From contig JAFWCK010000151.1 in assembly GCA_017536965.1 (NCBI GenBank), positions 1 to 39,445 on the forward strand: DNA of 39,445 nt, written 5' to 3'. Source of the DNA: Lachnospiraceae bacterium. GTDB lineage: Bacteria; Bacillota; Clostridia; Lachnospirales; Lachnospiraceae. This document shows positions 24,935-32,654 of the stretch, piece by piece. The notes below the pieces were generated by a model. That model made no database searches and had not been told where the DNA came from. It saw only the letters and a program-made list of their open reading frames with translations. A program made the position numbers and the translations under genes. How positions within the stretch are numbered: the first letter of the stretch is position 1; the number at the start of each line of letters is the position of its first letter.

Positions 24935-26194
24935 TTAATTAATATAACGGACTGCGTTAATGATCGGCATCATGTAGAGGTCACCATAATCAACCATGGT
25001 CCCGTCCCCTGCCGCATGAACGACTGTGGTCCCGCTGATATACATGGCCACATGACCCGGGTAAGCGATGATATCGCCAGGTCTTAAATCATCCAAAGAA
25101 ACACTCATACCGCCATAAGCCTGCGCGTCTGATGAGCGCGGAATCGAATACCCATATTCACGGTAAATGGCAGATGTGAATCCGCTGCAGTCTACGCCAT
25201 ATGTAAGATCGCTTTCACCCCAGACATAAGGGAGGATGCCTACAAATTGCTGCGCATAGTTAGCAACCGCCTGTCTGAGCGCTGCCACATCATCCGAATC
25301 CGGTTCAGCCGGCGCGATCTGCGCAAGAGCATAGCTTCTGGCTCTGCCCTGTGCTTCTTCCTGCAGACGTGTTTCAATCTGAGCACCCCATTCAATACCT
25401 TCTGCGATCCTTCCGCGGAAGGCAGCATCTTCTTCTGGAGTAACAGCTGTTTTACGGATGGTCGTCAGGGTTGCCTCCCCATTACTGATCCAGCCTTCTC
25501 CCAATCCAGGGATCTCCACACGGCTGAACTCATCGCCTGCTTCCAGCAGGTTCAGCACCACGTTAGCCGGCAGTGCACAAATGACTGTCGTATCTAATCC
25601 GGGACCATCCATGATCCATGTTTCATCTGCAGTGGTCACAGCAACATTTTTATTCATCAATCCGGCATTGGCTTCCGCATCTTTGCCGGTCAGAAATCCT
25701 TCTTTTTTTACATAGCCGGTCAGGCCATCGGCAACGATCTGATACCAGAGACCACTCTCCTTGATCACCGTAGCAGCCGTGCCCGGCTCCATCTTCCCTT
25801 GTAAAACTGCCAGAGAGTCGCCTTTTTCCACACGCTCATTTCCCGGGATCTTATCATAGATCAGCAGATCGCCGGAACCGTTGTAGATGATGCGCTTGCC
25901 GACGATATTGCCGGTGGCATCGTAGTATTCGTTCACTTCTGTCAGCTGTGCACCAAGTGCCGTTGTGGAAAGGAGTTCTGTGGAGCTCTCGCCTGTTGCG
26001 CCAACATAGTTTTCGATCACCGCACCTGCTCCGGCTGTCGGCAGATCAAGCAAAGGCACATCTGCTGCCTTTGCTGCGCTCCCTGCTGCCAGAACAAACA
26101 TGCAGACGATCCCGATCACAGCTGCTGCTTCTGCGATCAGAAGGGAAAAAACTTTATGATTTCTATTCAGTTTTTCGAAAAGAATGTTTTTCAT
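24935..26194 (-). CDS. Secreted SH3b-NlpC/P60 peptidoglycan hydrolase (A)
   Basis: The 419-residue protein is exported by a signal anchor or peptide (hydrophobic 15-37, then AGSAAKAA). Two SH3b-like repeats follow, about 110-170 (YDKIPGNERVEKGDSL, LWYQIVADGLTGYVKK) and 185-245 (FSRVEIPGLGEGWIS). A helical linker leads to the NlpC/P60 domain (about 305-419) with C336 in YGVDCSGFTSAIYREYG, H381 in PGHVAMYI and H393 in VVHA, the Cys-His-His site. Such enzymes cut the peptide cross-links or stems of peptidoglycan. There is no ribosome binding site before the ATG. It is closely related to the next gene upstream, evidence of tandem duplication. Confidence 0.92.
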   Translation of the reverse strand: MKNILFEKLNRNHKVFSLLIAEAAAVIGIVCMFVLAAGSAAKAADVPLLDLPTAGAGAVIENYVGATGESSTELLSTTALGAQLTEVNEYYDATGNIVGKRIIYNGSGDLLIYDKIPGNERVEKGDSLAVLQGKMEPGTAATVIKESGLWYQIVADGLTGYVKKEGFLTGKDAEANAGLMNKNVAVTTADETWIMDGPGLDTTVICALPANVVLNLLEAGDEFSRVEIPGLGEGWISNGEATLTTIRKTAVTPEEDAAFRGRIAEGIEWGAQIETRLQEEAQGRARSYALAQIAPAEPDSDDVAALRQAVANYAQQFVGILPYVWGESDLTYGVDCSGFTSAIYREYGYSIPRSSDAQAYGGMSVSLDDLRPGDIIAYPGHVAMYISGTTVVHAAGDGTMVDYGDLYMMPIINAVRYIN

Positions 26195-26239
26195 TTAAAC
26201 TGTTTCAAGCTGCTTATGCTCTCCCGACATTCCGCCGTG

Positions 26240-26273
26240 AGAAGAAAAAAAGCGGGGAACTTTTGTCCCCGCT
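26240..26273 (-). terminator. Terminator between the two NlpC/P60 genes
   Basis: AGCGGGGA and TCCCCGCT pair around a seven-base loop (26251-26273) and on the minus strand are followed by TTTTTTTCTTC. It ends the upstream gene (B), so the two hydrolases can be expressed separately. Confidence 0.85.
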
Positions 26274-26293
26274 GTCATCATCTGTTTCTGCGA

Positions 26294-27571
26294 TCAATTG
26301 ATATATCTGACAACACCATAGATCGGCATCATGTACATACTTTGATAGCTGCAGACATCGCCCGGGACCGGTTCATGCACGACCGTATCACCACCGATGT
26401 AAAGCGCAACATGACCTCCGTAGTATACTATATCACCCGGCCGGATGTCGTCAAGCGAAACAGCCTCGCCTCCATACATCTGCCCATCCGTTGTCCGCGG
26501 GATCTCATATCCGAACTCGCGGTAGATTGCCTGTGTGAATCCGCAGCAGTCTGCTCCATAATCCAGGGAGTTGCCGCCGGATACATATGGAAGCCAGCCG
26601 ACAAACTGCTGTGCATAAGCGGCGACTGCTTCACGCAGTGCTGCAACATCTGCGGAATCTGCTGCTGCCGGAGCGATGGACGCACGTCTTGCAGCCAGAT
26701 CCTCATAATATGCTTCTTCCTCAGCTGCCATCTGCATTGCCTCTGCCCAGTCATTTGCTGCGCCTACACATTCTGCGATCCTGGCTGCACGCTCTGCCGA
26801 CGCCTGATTGGACATGCCTGTACGGCGGACGGTTTCAAAGTTTGCATACGCATTTTCGATCCAGCCTTCTCCAACGTTTGGAACATAGATACGGGAGAAT
26901 TCTTCACCCTCTTCCAATACCTCAAACCACAGTCCTGAGGAAAGGAAAGCTAAAAGGTCGCTGTTATAATCCGGTTCCACATTCAGCATCAGCTCATCAT
27001 CATTGACTACAGCGATACGCATCCAGGTAGAAGCATCCAGAGCTTCCGCATCTTTGCCGACTGCAAAGAAGCTGGTATTTGCAAATCCGGAAAAATCATC
27101 TGCTACGATCTGATACCAGTTTCCGTAAACACCGACCAGTGTAGCGACATCTCCTTTGCTCATACGTCCGGTGATCTGAGCCATCTGGGTATCACCACGC
27201 TCGATCCTCTCGTTGCCCGGGATCCGGTCATACACTGCAATGGACTCGTCCACGTTGCATACGATGAGCTTGCCAAGGGAACCACCCTTGCTGTCATAAT
27301 ACTCATTAAATTCGGTATAGGTTGCGCCGAGTGCAGTCGTGGAAAGAAGGTCCACGGAACTCTCGCCCGTTGCGCCGACATAGTTTTTGACGATTCTGCC
27401 AATCCCAGCATTTGGAAGTGATGTTTCCTCTGCGAGCACACTGTTCACTGTGGAAACGCTTTTTTCTTTTGCGACGACCTCGCGTGTGCCCATAAAACAG
27501 AGACCTGCCAATATGACTACTGCCACCATTGTGATGGAAAGTATTTCGTAAAGTTTTAATTTCAATTTCAT
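26294..27571 (-). CDS. Secreted SH3b-NlpC/P60 peptidoglycan hydrolase (B)
   Basis: At 425 residues this paralogue repeats the plan of its neighbour: a membrane signal (10-29), the common segment KNYVGATGESSVDLLSTTALGA, SH3b-like modules near 115-170 and 188-245, an acidic helical linker (about 270-300), and NlpC/P60 with C342 in YGADCCGFTQAIYREFG, H387 in GGHVALYI and H399 in VVHE. It keeps the catalytic residues and carries a second Cys right after the first. Much of the divergence is in the linker and SH3 parts, so target binding may differ. The ATG has no ribosome binding site; the leader bases GAAACA-TTTT-ATGAAA resemble those of copy A. Confidence 0.92.
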   Translation of the reverse strand: MKLKLKLYEILSITMVAVVILAGLCFMGTREVVAKEKSVSTVNSVLAEETSLPNAGIGRIVKNYVGATGESSVDLLSTTALGATYTEFNEYYDSKGGSLGKLIVCNVDESIAVYDRIPGNERIERGDTQMAQITGRMSKGDVATLVGVYGNWYQIVADDFSGFANTSFFAVGKDAEALDASTWMRIAVVNDDELMLNVEPDYNSDLLAFLSSGLWFEVLEEGEEFSRIYVPNVGEGWIENAYANFETVRRTGMSNQASAERAARIAECVGAANDWAEAMQMAAEEEAYYEDLAARRASIAPAAADSADVAALREAVAAYAQQFVGWLPYVSGGNSLDYGADCCGFTQAIYREFGYEIPRTTDGQMYGGEAVSLDDIRPGDIVYYGGHVALYIGGDTVVHEPVPGDVCSYQSMYMMPIYGVVRYIN

Positions 27572-27618
27572 AAAATGTTTCGATCAAATATTACAAAAAT
27601 GTTACAATTCTATTTCAT

Positions 27619-27647
27619 AATATACCAATGGTTGCTCTAAAAGTCAA
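27619..27647 (-). promoter_or_regulatory. Promoter of NlpC/P60 gene B
   Basis: TTGACT (27642-27647), a 17-base spacer and TATATT (27619-27624) on the minus strand make a strong sigma-A promoter about 40 bases before the start codon. Confidence 0.75.
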
Positions 27648-27697
27648 CCTTAAAACCCATTGTTCACAATCTCTTCATATTTTGCCTGACACAAAAT

Positions 27698-27749
27698 ATT
27701 GTATATAAAAATCGTCCACACACAACATATGTCGTATGTGAACGATTTT
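27698..27749 (-). terminator. Terminator of the ABC transporter operon
   Basis: AAAATCGT and ACGATTTT (27708-27715 and 27742-27749) enclose an inner imperfect stem CACA-CATA/TATGTG. On the minus strand the stem runs into TTTTTATATAC. It ends the lysine transporter operon. Confidence 0.75.
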
Positions 27750-27806
27750 ATTAAGGATAAAAAAGAAAATGAAAATATTACCCTTTTTTTACATTTATTA
27801 AATACT

Positions 27807-28550
27807 TTACATATTGATAAAGCGTGACAGAAAATCTTTTGTCTCCTGCTTCTGTGGATTTCCAAAGATCTCCTGCGGTGTGCCCTCTTCCCAGATCACG
27901 CCGTCCTGCATGTAGACCACATGATTGGAAACATCCCGGGCAAAGGCCATCTCATGTGTTACGATGATCATTGTCAGGCCTTCCTTTGCCAGCGTCTTCA
28001 TAACTTCCAGAACTTCTCCGACCATCTGCGGATCCAGGGCGGAAGTCGGCTCGTCAAATAAAAGCACGTCCGGATGCATTGCCAGCGCACGGGCGATAGC
28101 CACACGCTGCTGCTGACCGCCGGAAAGTTGTTTTGGCTTTGCCTTAATAAAAGGCGCCATGCCGACTTTGGTCAGGAAGAACAGGGCGTCCTGCTCTGCT
28201 TCCTGTTTGGACTTTTTCAGAACTTTCATCGGACCGACCATGCAGTTCTTTAATGCGGTCATGTTGCTGAACAGATTAAAGCTCTGAAAGCACATGCCGA
28301 CCTTGGCGCGGTAGGCTGCCACATTTTTTTCTTTGGTGATATCGTTACCTTTGAAAAGGATCTCTCCCGAGGTAGGTGTTTCCAGCAGGTTGATGCACCG
28401 GAGCATAGTGGATTTACCAGAACCGGATGCACCGATGATACAGGTCACATCACCCTCATTGATAGAAAAATTGATATCCTTTAAGACTTCGTTCTTGCCG
28501 AAGGTCTTTCCCAAATGTTTGATTTCAATGATTTCTTTTTTGTCACTCAT
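27807..28550 (-). CDS. Polar amino-acid ABC transporter, ATP-binding protein
   Basis: The 247-residue ATPase of the GlnQ/HisP type couples ATP hydrolysis to import. Walker A is GASGSGKST (40-48), the Q loop lies in [15 protein letters not shown], the ABC signature is [15 protein letters not shown], Walker B reads [13 protein letters not shown], and the switch His is in [13 protein letters not shown]. Its start lies six bases after the permease stop; AGGCGG serves as the ribosome binding site. The lysine riboswitch upstream of the operon makes lysine the likely substrate. Confidence 0.94.
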   Translation of the reverse strand: MSDKKEIIEIKHLGKTFGKNEVLKDINFSINEGDVTCIIGASGSGKSTMLRCINLLETPTSGEILFKGNDITKEKNVAAYRAKVGMCFQSFNLFSNMTALKNCMVGPMKVLKKSKQEAEQDALFFLTKVGMAPFIKAKPKQLSGGQQQRVAIARALAMHPDVLLFDEPTSALDPQMVGEVLEVMKTLAKEGLTMIIVTHEMAFARDVSNHVVYMQDGVIWEEGTPQEIFGNPQKQETKDFLSRFINM

Positions 28551-28556
28551 ATTATT

Positions 28557-29432
28557 TTACCGCCTGGTGTTGTTCATGTTGTCTTCCCCGGCGTGAGGTG
28601 CATCGGAAAGATGTCTGTCATCTACAAAGTCTTTCCTCGGGTCGCTCAGTGTGCCGCTGGTATAAGCAAGCGTATCTGTCGTTGCCAGATCATACTCTGC
28701 CGGTCCATCCATTCTCTTTTCAAAGAAGCGCAGCAGCCAGCTGAAGAACAACGTCATGATCAAGTACATTACCATTGTGATGGTGAACGTCTCAAAGTAT
28801 GTGTAGTAAGTGCCGGCCACGGATTTGGATGTGAAGAACAATTCTACAACACCAATGCAGCTCAGAACACAGGTATCTTTGATATTGATGATCAGGTTGT
28901 TGCCGATCTGCGGCATGATATTCCTAAGTGCCTGCGGCAGAATAACATTCAGCATCGTCTGCACATGAGTCATGCCGATCGCTTTTGCGCCCTCAGTCTG
29001 GCTGAGCGGCACGGAGAAGATACCACCGCGGACCGTCTCTGCCATATAAGCGCCGGTGTTGATCGATACGATCACAAACGCAGACGTCCACATATCCATG
29101 TGCAGGTTCAGAAGAAGCATTGCGCCGTAATGCAGGAACATGGCCTGCACCATCATCGGCGTTCCTCTAAAGACCTCTACATAGATCTTCAGGATAATGT
29201 TCACGATCTTCAGTAAGATCTTCTTGGCCACCGAATCATTTGGATTGATTGGGATCGTCTGGATCAGTCCGACGATAAACCCGATCACGCATCCGATCAG
29301 TGTACCAACAATGGCAATGAGGAGCGTTGTGCCCGCTCCTTTTGCCATTGATACGCCATAGTTTTTCAGTATAAATAGGATTCTTCCGAAGAAATCAGGC
29401 GGAAGGGATCCTGCCAGTAAAAAGCTGTTCAT
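28557..29432 (-). CDS. Polar amino-acid ABC transporter permease
   Basis: The 291-residue protein has about five membrane segments and the amino-acid permease (HisMQ-type) core: GAGTTLLIAIVGTLIGCVIG near 33-52, EVFRGTPMMVQAMFLHYG and the EAA loop EGAKAIGMTHVQTMLNVILPQALR, which touches the ATPase. A charged C-terminal tail of about 60 residues extends beyond the usual end. AGGG precedes the ATG. It stands between the binding protein and the ATPase in one operon. Confidence 0.93.
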   Translation of the reverse strand: MNSFLLAGSLPPDFFGRILFILKNYGVSMAKGAGTTLLIAIVGTLIGCVIGFIVGLIQTIPINPNDSVAKKILLKIVNIILKIYVEVFRGTPMMVQAMFLHYGAMLLLNLHMDMWTSAFVIVSINTGAYMAETVRGGIFSVPLSQTEGAKAIGMTHVQTMLNVILPQALRNIMPQIGNNLIINIKDTCVLSCIGVVELFFTSKSVAGTYYTYFETFTITMVMYLIMTLFFSWLLRFFEKRMDGPAEYDLATTDTLAYTSGTLSDPRKDFVDDRHLSDAPHAGEDNMNNTRR

Positions 29433-29463
29433 TGATTCACCCTACGATGATGCGTTACTCCTG

Positions 29464-30375
29464 TTAGTCGTTCATCGGCTGTACTGCGATAGCCTGGTTC
29501 ATCCAGTCTTTATAGTCTTCCGGTGTTAATGTTGCAAGAACACCATTGATGGCTTTCTGCAGTCCGCTGTTTCCTTTCTGCATGGAGATACCGATGTTGA
29601 TCTCTTCTTCAGAAACCTGATAGTCGCCATCGGTTCCTTCGAAGGAAAGCATAACCATATCCGGATAAACGGCACATGCACCCATTGCTGTCGGCTCATC
29701 TGTTACAACGATATCAACGCCGCCTGCTTCCAGAGCAACCAGCATTTGCGGTGCGCTCTCCTGTGCGGTCTGAGCCTGAACGTCAGGAATCTGCGGGATG
29801 CAGACATCATACCAGACAGTGTTCAGCTGAGAGGTTGCTTTTGCGCCGGAAAGATCTGCCAGTGATTTTGCATTCGCATATGGAGAATCTTTCTTGGTTA
29901 GTGTCACGATAGATGCAAAGTAATATGGATCAGAGAAATCGATCGTTTCCAGACGTTCTGCCGTAATAGACTGACCTGCGATAACACAGTCAACCGTGCC
30001 TGCCTGGACTGCCAGCGGCAGGGAGTCCCAATCCAGTTTGTAGATCTGCAGTTCCATACCCAGCTGCTCAGCGATGTATTTTGCCATCATGACATCGTAG
30101 CCGTATGCATAGTCAGAAGAGTCTACGATCGGAACAGCGCCGTTAGAATCATCGGACTGTGTCCAGTTATAAGGTGCATAGCCGCATTCCATAGCGACAC
30201 GAAGGATCTTGCCGGAACCATCGTTTACGCCTGTTGCTGCCGGTGCCGGAGCTACGCTGCTTCCGCTGCCTGCCGGTGCCGGAGTGTCTCCGCCGGACTT
30301 GCCGCATGCGCATGCGAATACGACGACCATCAAAATCGCCATTGCTGTTGTCAGTAATTTGCCAATTCTTTTCAT
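29464..30375 (-). CDS. Amino-acid ABC transporter substrate-binding lipoprotein
   Basis: The 303-residue protein begins with a lipoprotein signal (MKRIGKLLTTAMAILMVVVF) and a lipobox ending in FACACG, where the acylated Cys is residue 22 or 24, then a Gly/Pro/Ala-rich linker. The mature part is a type 3 family solute-binding protein: LRVAMECGYAPYNW, YGYDVMMAKYIAEQLG, GTVDCVIAGQSITAERLETIDFSDPY and VDIVVTDEPTAMG, which bind polar amino acids. It is first in the operon, directly after the riboswitch, with AGAGGAAAG as ribosome binding site. Lysine (perhaps with arginine or other basic ligands) is inferred from the riboswitch. Confidence 0.93.
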   Translation of the reverse strand: MKRIGKLLTTAMAILMVVVFACACGKSGGDTPAPAGSGSSVAPAPAATGVNDGSGKILRVAMECGYAPYNWTQSDDSNGAVPIVDSSDYAYGYDVMMAKYIAEQLGMELQIYKLDWDSLPLAVQAGTVDCVIAGQSITAERLETIDFSDPYYFASIVTLTKKDSPYANAKSLADLSGAKATSQLNTVWYDVCIPQIPDVQAQTAQESAPQMLVALEAGGVDIVVTDEPTAMGACAVYPDMVMLSFEGTDGDYQVSEEEINIGISMQKGNSGLQKAINGVLATLTPEDYKDWMNQAIAVQPMND

Positions 30376-30458
30376 TTTTCTTTCCTCTTTTCTTGTTTGG
30401 TTTCTTTTGCTGCATTACGTATCGTCTGCAGAAAAAGTTCCCTGGCTGTTTTCCGGGC

Positions 30459-30492
30459 AAAATAAAAAATGTTCTGCATTTCTGCAAAACAT
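30459..30492 (-). terminator. Riboswitch expression platform terminator
   Basis: On the minus strand ATGTTTTGCA, loop GAAA and TGCAGAACAT (30469-30492) are followed by TTTTTTATTTT. It lies between the lysine aptamer and the first gene, so high lysine is expected to favour this terminator. Confidence 0.88.
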
Positions 30493-30520
30493 CACATTTC
30501 TTCACCCATCCAACGTTTGT

Positions 30521-30692
30521 CATCAGAAAGCGCTCCACAAATGTGACAGTCCGTTACATATTCTGCAACGGCCCAACACCGGCTCTTTAAAGGGTCTCCC
30601 CGGCGTTTCGGCGGCAGTTCCTTTCATCCCGTCAGCACCCTTGCTGCTCTTTGGCGATCTTACTCATAAATGCCGCGCCTCTATTCTGCATA
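30521..30692 (-). promoter_or_regulatory. Lysine riboswitch (L box) aptamer
   Basis: Conserved L-box blocks appear in order on the minus strand: CAGAATAGAGGCGCGG, ATGAGTAAGA, GGATGAAAGGAACTGCCGCC, GAAACGCCGGGGAGACC, GGGCCGTTGC with GTAACGGACTGTCA, and TGGAGCGCTTTCTG, which pairs with the first block as P1. The arrangement and spacing match the lysine riboswitch. In other Firmicutes it controls lysC or lysine transport; here it is in front of the amino-acid ABC operon, while lysC in this window has no such element. Confidence 0.93.
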
Positions 30693-30711
30693 ACGATATT
30701 TAATTGTTGGA

Positions 30712-30740
30712 ATTGTATGCCCTATCGCAGCGCTTGTCAA
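30712..30740 (-). promoter_or_regulatory. Promoter of the lysine riboswitch and ABC operon
   Basis: TTGACA (30735-30740), exactly 17 bases, then TACAAT (30712-30717) on the minus strand. A transcript from about 30705 includes the whole aptamer. Confidence 0.85.
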
Positions 30741-30807
30741 CCGTTTTTCCTATTAATATGTAATGCATCATCCCCCAAAAAATGTTATGATATCCCAAGC
30801 GCGATAG
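30722..30807. repeat. Inverted repeat spanning the divergent promoters
   Basis: CTATCGC-A-GCGCTTG (30722-30736) and CAAGCGCGATAG (30796-30807) are inverted copies of 12 bases, one with an extra A. One arm covers the -35 side of the riboswitch promoter, the other the leader of the opposite gene. It may be a binding site for a regulator. Confidence 0.6.
30734..30762 (+). promoter_or_regulatory. Divergent promoter of the membrane-protein pair
   Basis: TTGTCA (30734-30739), 17 bases and TATGTA (30757-30762) face the plus strand and share the -35 bases with the riboswitch promoter, so the two polymerase sites compete for the same DNA. Confidence 0.55.
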
Positions 30808-30822
30808 CGGAAAGGAGGCAAA

Positions 30823-31515
30823 ATGAGACAATCCAAGTTTACATTTCAGGCATTTTTGATCATCGTTCTCATTTTCTCCGTTATGGCGTTTTTCTTTACG
30901 CTCTTTCTTTCCGGAATGGCAGATAAAGCATGGAATCCGCATGTCAACGATTCCTACGAGATTGCAGGGACCGATCTCACCATCCGGTATTCCGATAGAA
31001 AAGGCAACGGCATCTTTGAAGGCGATCCAGTAAACGGCGTCCTGAAGGTGGAAGGCTCGTTCGGGCACGACTGGGGCATCGCGTTAGAAGGCGATTACCT
31101 CTACCTGAATGAATACCGCACCTCCACGCTCGGTATGATGTTCTGCCAGCTGGTCCGCATCAACCTTAACACCTATGAAAAAGAAGTCCTGATGCAAAAC
31201 ACGATCCTCCGCGGGCAATGCACCTCCGGAGAACTGATCTGCGTCAGTGATATCCTGATGCCGTCCATGCAGCCTGAGACCAATGAAATGGCCCGCCTGT
31301 ATGCGATGACTTCCGCCAATATCGATCCGAAGTCAGACAAAGGAACCGTTCTTTTTATCGACCCTTCAGACACAAAAGTCCTCTATGAAACAGAGGACGA
31401 TGATGTACTCTCGGATGATTTTGATGCTCTTTATCTGGATCATTCCCTGGAAGAGATCCGAAACGGGAAATACCGGGAAGAGACACAGACAGAATCCCAG
31501 GAGGAGGGCCGGTAA
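30823..31515 (+). CDS. Membrane-anchored protein of unknown function
   Basis: The 230-residue product has one membrane segment (about 10-32, AFLIIVLIFSVMAFFFTLFL) and a short cytoplasmic N terminus, so most of it is outside. The outer part reads like an extracytoplasmic beta-rich domain with repeats of loop and strand (NGVLKVEGSFGHDWGIAL, GDYLYLNEYRTSTLGMM, MQNTILRGQCTSGELICV), ends in an acidic, glutamate- and glutamine-rich tail, and resembles no family I know. It has a strong ribosome binding site, AGGAGG, six bases before the ATG. The next gene starts at its stop codon (TAATG), so they are coupled. Both probably form one membrane complex; function unknown. Confidence 0.8.
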   Translation: MRQSKFTFQAFLIIVLIFSVMAFFFTLFLSGMADKAWNPHVNDSYEIAGTDLTIRYSDRKGNGIFEGDPVNGVLKVEGSFGHDWGIALEGDYLYLNEYRTSTLGMMFCQLVRINLNTYEKEVLMQNTILRGQCTSGELICVSDILMPSMQPETNEMARLYAMTSANIDPKSDKGTVLFIDPSDTKVLYETEDDDVLSDDFDALYLDHSLEEIRNGKYREETQTESQEEGR

Positions 31516-32033
31516 TGAAGATCAGATTCGGGATCAATAACAGAAAAGTGATCAACGGCGCCACCATCTATCTGCGGATCTTCCAGATAGCATCTTTGCT
31601 TGCGCTGCCTTACATCTTCCTGATCAATATCTATCCGGCAGTGATCACCAGCCAGAACCTTTGGTCCGTTTTGTTTGAGCTGGGGATTGTATCCATACCG
31701 CGCGCCGAAGCGATGCTGCTTTCTTTCATATATAAGCTGACCCTCAATGAGGTCATTGTCTATTTCATTCCGCTCGTGATCGCATTTGTTTATGGAATCA
31801 TCCTGAAGAGAGGGCTTGACGGGCCGGAAAAGAGGGCGGTCCTGATCCGGAAGATCCTGATTATTCTGATCTTCCTTGACCTGGTGCTAAGGCTTTTGCC
31901 GTTCCGGTTTAACTACTCTTTTGCGTGGTATTTTGTTGTGATCGGATGCCTGGTGCGGGCTGCCTGCCTCATCTTTCTGATCCTGGATCTGAAACAGGCT
32001 GCAATTCAAAACGGCAGTAATAATCCGCAGTAA
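31515..32033 (+). CDS. Small multi-spanning membrane protein of unknown function
   Basis: At 172 residues it holds four membrane segments (about 19-43, 70-95, 108-128 and 138-160), a basic start (KIRFGINNRKV) and a polar tail (QNGSNNPQ). It has no motif I recognise; general shape is like that of small four-helix DUF proteins of Firmicutes such as the DUF2975 group, but the likeness is not good enough to assign. Its ATG overlaps the stop of the upstream gene, and a terminator follows after 40 bases. It is probably the membrane partner of the product of that gene. Confidence 0.75.
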   Translation: MKIRFGINNRKVINGATIYLRIFQIASLLALPYIFLINIYPAVITSQNLWSVLFELGIVSIPRAEAMLLSFIYKLTLNEVIVYFIPLVIAFVYGIILKRGLDGPEKRAVLIRKILIILIFLDLVLRLLPFRFNYSFAWYFVVIGCLVRAACLIFLILDLKQAAIQNGSNNPQ

Positions 32034-32071
32034 TTATCGCAGACATTTCCAACAATAAAGATTATTTCAAT

Positions 32072-32112
32072 AAAAAAACAGCAGGACCTCGAAAGAAGTT
32101 CTGCTGTTTTTT
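32072..32112. terminator. Bidirectional terminator between the membrane pair and the tRNA cluster
   Basis: AAAAAACAGCAG and CTGCTGTTTTTT pair over twelve bases with an inner partial stem. A- and T-runs on both sides serve the plus-strand genes and the minus-strand tRNA cluster alike. Confidence 0.85.
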
Positions 32113-32114
32113 CA

Positions 32115-32187
32115 TGAGCGTGCGGGGATTCGAACCCCGGACAACTTGATTAAAAGTCAAGTGCTCTACCACCTGAGCTACACGCCC
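32115..32187 (-). tRNA. tRNA-Lys(TTT)
   Basis: Acceptor GGGCGTG/CACGCTC with a G-U pair, discriminator A, anticodon loop CTTTTAA giving TTT, T loop TTCGAAT. CCA is not encoded. It is last of the five-tRNA cluster. Its U34/A37 region is a substrate for t6A made by the tsa genes in this window. Confidence 0.95.
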
Positions 32188-32215
32188 ATTCAATTGTCTA
32201 GGCAATTCTTGCCAG

Positions 32216-32287
32216 CAGGGCTAGCTGAATTCGAACCAGCGAATGCAGGAGTCAAAGTCCTGTGCCTTACCGCTTGGCGATAGCCCT
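32216..32287 (-). tRNA. tRNA-Gln(TTG)
   Basis: Acceptor AGGGCTA/TAGCCCT, discriminator G, D arm GCCAAGCGGTAAGGC, anticodon loop CTTTGAC giving TTG, T loop TTCGAAT. CCA is not encoded. Confidence 0.93.
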
Positions 32288-32321
32288 AAAAAACAGGATG
32301 CTCCTATGCTGTGCCTGTTAA

Positions 32322-32396
<75 letters not shown>

Positions 32397-32420
32397 ATAT
32401 GAAAAGTTTAAACCTTCCAG

Positions 32421-32494
<74 letters not shown>

Positions 32495-32526
32495 GGATAA
32501 ACCATTTTCCCTTTCGGGAAAAAAAG

Positions 32527-32597
32527 AGCGGGTGATGGGAATCGAACCCACGTATCCAGCTTGGAAGGCTGGTGTTCTACCATTGAACTACACCCGC
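32527..32597 (-). tRNA. tRNA-Gly(TCC)
   Basis: Acceptor GCGGGTG/CACCCGC, discriminator T, anticodon loop CTTCCAA giving TCC, T loop TTCGATT. CCA is not encoded. It is the first of the five tRNAs transcribed. Confidence 0.95.
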
Positions 32598-32625
32598 ACA
32601 TAGTGACTTGTCAGTCAACTTCGGT

Positions 32626-32654
32626 ATTATAGCAAATGATTTTCTTCTTGTAAA
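32626..32654 (-). promoter_or_regulatory. Promoter of the tRNA cluster
   Basis: TTTACA (32649-32654), 17 bases and TATAAT (32626-32631) on the minus strand, lying in the last codons of the radical SAM gene, about 30 bases before tRNA-Gly. Confidence 0.75.

Noticed and set aside
27650-27865. Small minus-strand frame near the ABC operon terminator
   Set aside because: It overlaps the terminator and the end of the ATPase gene and has no ribosome binding site.
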